NCBI RefSeq assembly: GCF_009857445.1 | Contig: NZ_WWCN01000008.1 | Span: forward strand, 124,001 to 188,000 | Direction: 5' to 3' | DNA: 64,000 nt | DNA from: Duganella flavida | Lineage (GTDB): Bacteria; Pseudomonadota; Gammaproteobacteria; Burkholderiales; Burkholderiaceae_D | Shown here: positions 57,927-64,000 of the stretch, in pieces | Position numbering within the stretch: position 1 is the first letter of the stretch | Layout of the letters: each line of letters starts with the position of its first letter | The notes under the pieces: generated by a model | What the model was told of the DNA's origin: nothing | Seen by the model: the letters and a program-made list of their open reading frames with translations, nothing else | Databases searched by the model: none | Position numbers and translations under genes: made by a program

Positions 57927-59311
57927 GCGCGCAACGTGCGGTGATCCTGGTGGCAACCGCCGCCTCCGGCGTGGCGTTGTGGTTTGGCGCCGGACTGGCG
58001 CCGCAACCGGGGCTGGTGTGGCTGGCGCCGTTGCCGCTATTGCTGCTGGCGCCGCTCCTGCGCTGGTGGCTGGCAGGACTGGCGGCGTTTGCCGCCGGCG
58101 CTTGCACCGGCTTGAACCAATGGGATTACGTGCACAGCGTGATCGGCTTGCCGCTTGGCGTCGCGCTGCAGATCGCCGCCGGCGCCGGTTTGGGTTTCGC
58201 CTTGAAGGTGCTGTTGTTCCGCCGCTTGTGGCTGGTGCAGCGGCCGGTGTCCGCCATGCTGGCGTTTGCCGCGCTGGGTGTGGTGCTGGAATACGTTAAT
58301 ACGCAACTGTCGCCGCACGGCACCTTTGGCAGCCTGGCCTACAGCCAGATGGATGTGCTGCCGATTTTGCAGTTGGCCAGTGTGGCCGGCATCTGGGGCA
58401 TCACTTTTACCGTGCTGCTTGCGCCCGCAGCGGCAGCGTTAATTCTGCTGCCGGATCCGCAACGCCGCCGCAATGTACAAGCTGGCGTGATCGCGCTGGC
58501 GCTGGTTGGCGCGGCCTTCGCTTACGGCGCGCTGCGTTTGCAGCAGAAGCCCAGCGGCAGCGCGCGCATCGGACTGGCATCGCTGGCCGGACCAACGCGG
58601 CCCAACCTCTCAACCCCGGAAGGGCAGGCGCTGCTACAACGCTATCTGCACGCCATTGATGTGATGGCGGCGCAAGGTGCGCAAACCATCGTGCTGCCGG
58701 AAACGGCGTTTGTTGCGCCGGCAGCGGCGATACCAGAACTGGCCGCCAGCGCTGCACGCCTGCGCGTGACCATCGTCGCTGGCGTGGCCACCGGTGGCGC
58801 CAACCGGGCGCTGGCGTTCATGCCGGATGCAACCGCACCGGTCAGCTATGCCAAGCACCATTTGATTCCCGGCCTGGAAAGCCAGTACCAGCCGGGCGTT
58901 GAGCGCGTCATCCTGCCCGGCACCCAGACTGGCCTGGCGGTATGCAAGGATCTGGATTTCCACGACACCGGCGCCGGCTATTCCGCGCTCAACGCCCACC
59001 TACTGTTGGCGCCGGCATGGGACTTCGGCGTGGATGGCTGGCTGCACGGCCGCATGGCGGTGATGCGCGGTGTTGAAAGCGGCTTTGCACTGGCGCGCGC
59101 CGCACGGCGCGGCAACCTGACGCTGTCCGATGACCGTGGCCGCGTCATCGCCGATGCCGACGATGCGCGCGGCGATGCGCAATTGGTCGCCGCCGTGCCG
59201 CTGTACCAGTCGCGCACGCTGTACGCGCGCTGGGGTGACTGGTTTGCCTGGCTGTCGCTAGCCGTGCTGGTTGTGGTGTCGGCCGGGCTTAAGCGCCGCA
59301 GCACTTCTTGA
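57923..59311 (+). CDS. Apolipoprotein N-acyltransferase-like membrane nitrilase
   Basis: 462 residues. Five or six N-terminal membrane helices (about 1-200) precede a periplasmic nitrilase domain (about 210-435) and a last helix. The Glu-Lys-Cys triad is visible in IVLPETAF (about 247), [10 protein letters not shown] (about 313) and LAVCKDLDF (about 336). Lnt uses such a triad to N-acylate lipoproteins. The protein is shorter and divergent from standard Lnt of about 510-530 residues, and sits outside the usual ybeX-lnt context, so it may be a second, specialised copy. Its 3' end overlaps the convergent SEC-C gene by 23 bp. Confidence 0.78.
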   Translation: MSAQRAVILVATAASGVALWFGAGLAPQPGLVWLAPLPLLLLAPLLRWWLAGLAAFAAGACTGLNQWDYVHSVIGLPLGVALQIAAGAGLGFALKVLLFRRLWLVQRPVSAMLAFAALGVVLEYVNTQLSPHGTFGSLAYSQMDVLPILQLASVAGIWGITFTVLLAPAAAALILLPDPQRRRNVQAGVIALALVGAAFAYGALRLQQKPSGSARIGLASLAGPTRPNLSTPEGQALLQRYLHAIDVMAAQGAQTIVLPETAFVAPAAAIPELAASAARLRVTIVAGVATGGANRALAFMPDATAPVSYAKHHLIPGLESQYQPGVERVILPGTQTGLAVCKDLDFHDTGAGYSALNAHLLLAPAWDFGVDGWLHGRMAVMRGVESGFALARAARRGNLTLSDDRGRVIADADDARGDAQLVAAVPLYQSRTLYARWGDWFAWLSLAVLVVVSAGLKRRSTS

Positions 59312-59831
59312 ACTTCTGGCCGCTGCCGCAAGGGCAGGGATCGTTGCGGCCGGCCTTGGCCACTTTTGCTACCGGTGCGTGGAAGAAGGCGCGGATCTGG
59401 ATCACGGATGACGTCACCTTGGCAGCGTTGCCTGGTGGCTGGAACGGCGCCAGCAGTGCCGGCTGCTGCGCGCGCAGCGGCGCCCAAGCCTCGCCCGCCA
59501 GCGCCACGCCGGCCACAAAACCGGCGCACCACGCTTCGGCGGTCCAGCTACCGCCGCACTCGTAAATCGGTTCGAAGCTGGCCGGGTCTTTCTGCATCCA
59601 GGTTTGCATGTAGGCGTAGTGGCGCAGCACCAGCGCTTCGGCTTCTGCATTACCCGGCGCGCCGCCCCACACCAGCGGCAGCCATTCCTCCGGCGCTACT
59701 TCTGCCGGACCCACCGCCAGCGCGGTCAGCAAGCCTTCCAGCCGCGCCACATCCATCGATTGCGGACTGATGGCGGCCAGCAGCTGGTCCAGTTGCTCGT
59801 ATTCGTCATCGTTCAGTGGGACGGTGCTCAT
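59289..59831 (-). CDS. UPF0149/YecA-family protein with SEC-C zinc motif
   Basis: 180 residues. The UPF0149 helical domain ([36 protein letters not shown] to [16 protein letters not shown]) is followed by a C-terminal SEC-C zinc motif, [18 protein letters not shown]. Such motifs bind ribosomes or SecB in other proteins; the role here is unknown. The ATG at 59831 gives [15 protein letters not shown], the family start. Confidence 0.88.
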   Translation of the reverse strand: MSTVPLNDDEYEQLDQLLAAISPQSMDVARLEGLLTALAVGPAEVAPEEWLPLVWGGAPGNAEAEALVLRHYAYMQTWMQKDPASFEPIYECGGSWTAEAWCAGFVAGVALAGEAWAPLRAQQPALLAPFQPPGNAAKVTSSVIQIRAFFHAPVAKVAKAGRNDPCPCGSGQKFKKCCGA

Positions 59832-59958
59832 GGTCTGTCTCGGCGGGAAAAAGCCGTCATTGTACAGGGTGCGCCACTGCACGCCGGGCGGCATTTCCTC
59901 CTTTGCAGGCGGCGCCGCTTGCCCGACACTGAAAGCCAGTCATTTGAAGGAGAGCCGT

Positions 59959-60090
59959 ATGCACAGCACCCCCGACCCCGACATGCCACCGCCGCAGCCG
60001 GAAAAAGATCCGCCTCCGGACCAGCGCCCGCCGCCCGATCACGCCCCCATCGAAGAACCCGAACCACCCAAGCCGGCAGTGAAAACTTGA
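59959..60090 (+). CDS. Small proline-rich protein
   Basis: 43 residues, about 40 percent proline, with many Asp and Glu and no hydrophobic segment. A good AAGGAGAG lies seven bases before the ATG, which is the main support. Not recognised; likely disordered. Confidence 0.5.
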   Translation: MHSTPDPDMPPPQPEKDPPPDQRPPPDHAPIEEPEPPKPAVKT

Positions 60091-60121
60091 CGATAGATTA
60101 TGTGCTTGTGTGGCCCAGCGC

Positions 60122-60147
60122 ACCGTCCGTTGTGTGGAACGGACGGT
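60122..60147. repeat. Perfect 10-bp hairpin without T run
   Basis: ACCGTCCGTT and AACGGACGGT around GTGTGG, 32 bp after the proline-rich ORF. It could be a regulator dyad or an RNA-end hairpin; the lack of a T run argues against an intrinsic terminator. Confidence 0.6.
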
Positions 60148-60236
60148 ATGCTGGTTCCACGCATCAAATTGTTGCTCGATGGATACAATTTTTCCTATTT
60201 GTGCTGACTGTCACACAGCGGCAATGAAAGAGTTTC

Positions 60237-60242
60237 TATAAT
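60237..60242 (+). promoter_or_regulatory. Probable -10 box upstream of the 46-residue ORF
   Basis: TATAAT, 38 bp before the ATG at 60281. No good -35 hexamer is visible. Confidence 0.35.
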
Positions 60243-60280
60243 TTAGTCATGTCGTCGATTTCTGTTCACGGAGAGCAATC

Positions 60281-60421
60281 ATGGGCAACTCGTTACACAA
60301 TAAAATCTACCTCGGTCGCCGTACTGTCGCCCTGAATACCAAGCGTGTACAAGCCATGATCTGCATTGCAGCGTTTGCCAGCATCGGCCTGGTGTGGCTG
60401 CTGATCCGAGCGTTCCAATAA
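60281..60421 (+). CDS. Small single-span membrane protein
   Basis: 46 residues. A basic N-terminal half (HNKIYLGRRTVALNTKRV) is followed by one hydrophobic helix, AMICIAAFASIGLVWLLIRAF. GGAGAG lies five bases before the ATG and TATAAT 38 bp upstream. Positive-inside logic places the N-terminus in the cytoplasm. Not recognised. Confidence 0.6.
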   Translation: MGNSLHNKIYLGRRTVALNTKRVQAMICIAAFASIGLVWLLIRAFQ

Positions 60422-60513
60422 ATACTTTATTCGTCTGGTTGCCTGAGCGCGGCTGCGTCTTGCCTTGCCGCCGCGCCGCCGTGCGCGTACCATGAGGGCC
60501 GCAGCAGTCTCTT

Positions 60514-60894
60514 ATGGAAAAAATGGCAATGAAGAACGAAAAATTCACGCAGGACGAATATGACGCCCTGTACGAGGTCAAGCGCGGCATCAAGGGCGAT
60601 CGCGTCAGTGCGTGCGTCGGCCGCAACAGCAAGCGCTTGTCGGGCTTGAAACTGATCAGCATCGCCCACAACGGCCGCATTTCGCTGACCGAAAAAGGCG
60701 AGCAGGCGATCTTCCTGCGCCGTTGCGTGCAGGCGCTGCGCGCGCTTTCCGAGCAGGCCGGTGCGCCGATCGACGCCGACGTCGCCATGTTCCTCGGTAA
60801 AAAATCCCACATCCTTGAACGCGCCGAAGGCGGTTTCGAAATCAGCGACAAGGGCAGGGAGTCGCTGGCAGACATCATCAGCCAAGGCTATTAA
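60514..60894 (+). CDS. Conserved-looking cytosolic protein of unknown function
   Basis: 126 residues. It is predicted as mixed alpha/beta with a winged-helix-like pattern: FTQDEYDALYEVKRGIKGDRVSACVGRNSKRLSGLKLISIAHNGRISLTEKGEQAI, then FLRRCVQALRALSEQAGAPIDADVAMFLGKKSHI. The stretch LISIAHNGRISLTEKGEQ resembles the wing of small DNA-binding proteins, but this is weak. Met codons at positions 1, 4 and 6 are all possible starts. A strong terminator follows. Confidence 0.7.
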   Translation: MEKMAMKNEKFTQDEYDALYEVKRGIKGDRVSACVGRNSKRLSGLKLISIAHNGRISLTEKGEQAIFLRRCVQALRALSEQAGAPIDADVAMFLGKKSHILERAEGGFEISDKGRESLADIISQGY

Positions 60895-60906
60895 TGCAAC
60901 GCTGAT

Positions 60907-60934
60907 AAAAACGCCCTTCAGGGGCGTTTTTTTT
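60907..60934 (+). terminator. Terminator before the hybrid kinase gene
   Basis: AAAAACGCCC / GGGCGTTTTT stem with a TTCAG loop and a T run. Confidence 0.93.
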
Positions 60935-60979
60935 GCTGTAATGTAGAGCCAATACAGCAAACACGAGTCCGGGCATGCC

Positions 60980-63900
60980 ATGAGATTCACCACGCTGCAA
61001 AAGTTTCGCAAACTATTCGGTGTGCTAGTGGCGGCCGTGGTGCTGGTGTTGCTGATCGTCTCGCTGTTTGTGGTGTATGTGCTCAACCAGAGCCGCCTGC
61101 GCTACTACGCCAGCGCCGAGGAAACCTCGCACAACCTCGTGGTCTCGCTGGAAAATTTCCTGCACTCTCATTTCCAGGAAGTCGACCTGGCCATGCGCCG
61201 CGCCGACCTGGAATTCCGCACCCTGCACCAAGAACACCGCTTCGATGACGAGAAATTCAGTGCCTATTTGCGCAACCTGAAGGAACGCTTGCCGCAGGCG
61301 CAGGCAGTGCGTGGCTCGAACGCGGCCGGCTTGGTGATCTACGGCGAGCAGATTGACCTCGCCCATCCGCAAGACCTGACCATCCGCGAATTCTATGCGC
61401 GCGTGCAAAACGAGCACGAGCTGGTGTTTGGCATCCCGGTCAAGTCGCGCATTAGCGGCGAGTGGGTGCTGCCACTGGTGTATCCGCTGACCTTGCCGGA
61501 CGGAAGCTTTGGCGGCACGGCGTATGTGTTGATGAACAACTCCCGTATCGACGAAGTGTTTTCTGCGCTGAATGTCGGTGCACACGGCTCCATCGTGCTG
61601 ATCGACGACAAGCGGCGTTTGCTGCACCGCTATCCGGTGTCGCCGAATATGGAGTTTGGCAGCACCATCAAGGTCCAGCCGCCCACGCAAGCGATTTTGG
61701 ATGGCAAGCAACGGCGCGCGACCTACACCGTCGTCAGCTTGAATGATGGGGTGGAGCGGACCATCAGTGTGGAGAAGATCGGCGTCTATCCGGTATTTGT
61801 CGCGGTGGGGCTGGCCAGCGAGGATTTCCTCGCGCCGTGGTACAAGGAAGTGCGCAACGCTACCGTCTTTCTCGGTTTGCTGGTCGGGCTGGCGCTGGCG
61901 CTGCTGCTGGGCGTGCGCTACGGCTTGCGCAAGCAGTACCAGGCGCTGAAGGCGCTGGTGGAAGCGGAGGGCGCGCTGCAAGCCTCGCTGTCCCAGCTGA
62001 CGGCGTCGGAATCGCGCTGGCGCTCGCTCACCGAGGGCTTGCCGCAAATGGTGTGGACCGCTACGCCGGAATTGCGCATCGATTTTATGAGCCATCACTG
62101 GGAGGCCTTCAGCGGCGTGCCGGCCGCGCAGCTGATTGCCGCCGGCGACTGGTCGCGGGTGATCCATCCCGATGACATGCCGGTGGTGACGGCGGCCTGG
62201 CAGCGCGCGCTGCAAGATGGTGGCGAGTTCCGCTGCGACTGCCGCCTGCACCGCCATGACGGCGAGTGGCGCATCTTCGACAACCACGCGCTGCCGCAAA
62301 AAGATGGCAATGGCGTTGTGCTGAGCTGGGTCGGCAGCAGTACGGATAGCACCGAGATGCGCGCCGCCCACGATGCGCTGCTGCAGGCCAAGGAGGCCGC
62401 CGACCAGGCCGGCCGCGCCAAGTCGGATTTCGTTGCCAATATGAGCCACGAAATCCGCTCGCCGATGAACGCGGTGCTGGGCATGCTGCAGCTGCTGCGC
62501 CAGACCGAAATGAACGGCCGCCAGCTCGATTACGTCGACAAGGCGCACGCTGCCGCCAGCGCCTTGCTGGGCCTGCTCAACGATGTGCTGGATTTTTCCA
62601 AGGTGGAGGCCGGCAAGCTGGCGCTCGATCCGCATCCGTTCCGGCTCGACAAGCTGTGGCGCGACCTGGCGGTGATTTTGTCGGCCAATGTGGGCAGCAA
62701 GAATATCGAAGTGCTGTTCCGCGTGGCGCCGGAATTGCCGTCCATGGTGGTGGGCGATGCGCTACGGCTGCAGCAGATTTTGCTCAACCTGGCCGGCAAC
62801 GCCATCAAGTTCACCGAGCGCGGCGAGGTGGTGGTGTCGGCCCAGCTGGTAGCGCAGGACGCGGCTAGCCTGGTCATCGCGTTTTCGATCCGCGACACCG
62901 GCATCGGCATCGCGCCCGAGCAGTGCGAGCATATCTTCGATGGCTTCTCGCAGGCCGAGGCCTCGACTGCGCGGCGCTACGGCGGCACCGGACTGGGGCT
63001 GGCCATCAGCCAGCGGCTGGTGCGGCTGATGGGCGGTACGCTGCGCGTGGTGAGCGAAGTGGGGCATGGCAGCGTGTTTGATTTCACGGTCGCTTTCGGC
63101 GTCGCCGACGAGCAGCCGGAAAGCGCTTCGGTTGCCCTGCTGCCGGCGCAGGATGCGCTGATGCGCGGCCTGTCCTGCCTGGTGGTGGACGACAATCCGG
63201 TGGCGCGCACGGTGCTGCGCGAGATGGCGTCTTCGTTCGGCTGGCGGGTGGACTTGGCGGCCGACGGCTATGAGGCGCTGGATGCGATTGCCGGACAGAT
63301 CGCGCGGCGCAAGGCGTACGACGTGGTGTTCATCGACTGGCGCATGCCGGCGTTGGATGGCTGGGAGACCAGCTGCCGTATCCGCCAGCTGGCGCCGGAG
63401 GGCAAAACGCCGCTGATCGTGATGGTCACCGCCTATGACCGCGAGCTGCTGGCGCAGCGGCATCGCGAGATGGAGCCGGTGCTGGATGGCTTTGTGGTCA
63501 AGCCGGTGACCGCGTCGATGCTGTTCGATGCGGTGGCCGATGCGCGGCTTGAGCAGCGCAAGCCCTTGTCGCGGGTGGCGGCGCCGTCGCTGCGGCGGCT
63601 GGACGGCGTGCGCTTGCTGCTGGTGGAGGACAATCCGGCCAACCAGCAAGTCGCCAGCGAGCTGCTGGGCTGCGAGGGCGCGCAAGTGGTGGTGGCCAGT
63701 TCGGGGCAGATGGCGCTGGGCGTGCTGAGCAGGTCCGGGCTGTTGCCGGAGCTGATTTTGATGGACATCCAGATGCCGGAGATGGACGGCTACCAGACGA
63801 CGCGCGCCATCCAGGCCAAGCTGGGCCAGCTGACACCGCCGATCGTGGCGATGACGGCCAATGCGCTGGCGTCCGACCGCATCGCGGCGCTGGAGGCGGG

Positions 63901-64000
63901 CATGGTGGACCACATCGGCAAGCCGTTCGATCTGGCGCAGCTGATTGAAGTGATCTTGCGCCACGCCCGGCGCGGCGGTGCGGCCGAGGCGGCGCCGGTT
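60980..64000 (+). CDS. Hybrid sensor histidine kinase with two receiver domains, 3' end outside window
   Basis: At least 1007 residues. In order: membrane helix (about 12-36), a periplasmic Cache-like sensor (about 37-285), second helix (about 293-313), coiled coil, a PAS domain (about 345-465), HisKA with [14 protein letters not shown] (His490), HATPase with N box [10 protein letters not shown] and [10 protein letters not shown], then a receiver with Asp786 ([11 protein letters not shown]) and a second with Asp929 ([11 protein letters not shown]). A multi-step phosphorelay is implied, with an Hpt domain probably beyond the window. The ATG at 60980 gives the first membrane helix. No partner regulator is visible. 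Confidence 0.93.
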   Translation, partial: MRFTTLQKFRKLFGVLVAAVVLVLLIVSLFVVYVLNQSRLRYYASAEETSHNLVVSLENFLHSHFQEVDLAMRRADLEFRTLHQEHRFDDEKFSAYLRNLKERLPQAQAVRGSNAAGLVIYGEQIDLAHPQDLTIREFYARVQNEHELVFGIPVKSRISGEWVLPLVYPLTLPDGSFGGTAYVLMNNSRIDEVFSALNVGAHGSIVLIDDKRRLLHRYPVSPNMEFGSTIKVQPPTQAILDGKQRRATYTVVSLNDGVERTISVEKIGVYPVFVAVGLASEDFLAPWYKEVRNATVFLGLLVGLALALLLGVRYGLRKQYQALKALVEAEGALQASLSQLTASESRWRSLTEGLPQMVWTATPELRIDFMSHHWEAFSGVPAAQLIAAGDWSRVIHPDDMPVVTAAWQRALQDGGEFRCDCRLHRHDGEWRIFDNHALPQKDGNGVVLSWVGSSTDSTEMRAAHDALLQAKEAADQAGRAKSDFVANMSHEIRSPMNAVLGMLQLLRQTEMNGRQLDYVDKAHAAASALLGLLNDVLDFSKVEAGKLALDPHPFRLDKLWRDLAVILSANVGSKNIEVLFRVAPELPSMVVGDALRLQQILLNLAGNAIKFTERGEVVVSAQLVAQDAASLVIAFSIRDTGIGIAPEQCEHIFDGFSQAEASTARRYGGTGLGLAISQRLVRLMGGTLRVVSEVGHGSVFDFTVAFGVADEQPESASVALLPAQDALMRGLSCLVVDDNPVARTVLREMASSFGWRVDLAADGYEALDAIAGQIARRKAYDVVFIDWRMPALDGWETSCRIRQLAPEGKTPLIVMVTAYDRELLAQRHREMEPVLDGFVVKPVTASMLFDAVADARLEQRKPLSRVAAPSLRRLDGVRLLLVEDNPANQQVASELLGCEGAQVVVASSGQMALGVLSRSGLLPELILMDIQMPEMDGYQTTRAIQAKLGQLTPPIVAMTANALASDRIAALEAGMVDHIGKPFDLAQLIEVILRHARRGGAAEAAPV

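Overview
The window is high-GC, gene-dense DNA. Gene content and order (a long RpoD, the hemC-hemD-hemX-hemY cluster beside ppc, MocR beside a DUF2917 gene, glutamine-dependent NAD synthase beside PII) suggest a betaproteobacterium of the Oxalobacteraceae, in the Massilia/Duganella/Rugamonas neighbourhood. The genus is inferred from protein character alone. Most of the window reads as chromosomal core with accessory patches.

Layout: 1-4.1 kb holds the 3' part of a divergent PilT-type ATPase, two c-type cytochrome genes without a dehydrogenase, and a ProQ/FinO RNA chaperone followed by a DEDD exonuclease. 4.1-7 kb holds rpoD, preceded by a possible short terminated transcript. 7-10.8 kb holds a CPBP protease, a GFA-like protein, a sorbosone-dehydrogenase-like beta-propeller and a degenerate histidine kinase. 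10.9-18 kb holds ppc and, divergently, hemCDXY. 18-20.5 kb holds an MBL-rhodanese fusion, ppa and a Crp/Fnr regulator.

20.6-29.1 kb is an efflux island: two paralogous TetR regulators, a three-gene RND pump and a MATE pump. Near-identical 20-bp imperfect palindromes lie upstream of the pump operon, the second tetR and the MATE gene, and a strong half-site lies upstream of the first tetR. They look like one regulon. 29.1-32.9 kb holds a DUF482 protein, nadE and a PII gene.

33-43.3 kb is the most unusual accessory block: arylsulfotransferase, TonB receptor, sulfatase with a CxAxR active-site signature, flavin-dependent halogenase-like protein and a second very large TonB receptor, all co-oriented. 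It looks like a periplasmic and outer-membrane system for a sulfated or aromatic substrate. A relict TonB-receptor start lies between the sulfatase and the halogenase.

43.3-55.5 kb returns to core genes (TRIC channel, Smr protein, trxB, ftsK, lolA, rarA, alpha/beta hydrolase, MocR, serS), ending in two identical tRNA-Ser(CGA) genes directly after serS. 55.6-56.6 kb is a RAYT-type Y1 transposase element with perfect 28-bp inverted ends. 56.7-64 kb carries envelope proteins (SIMPL, DUF2059, a second Lnt-like acyltransferase), a SEC-C protein, three small ORFs and a hybrid sensor kinase that runs off the end. No CRISPR array, prophage or integrase was seen.
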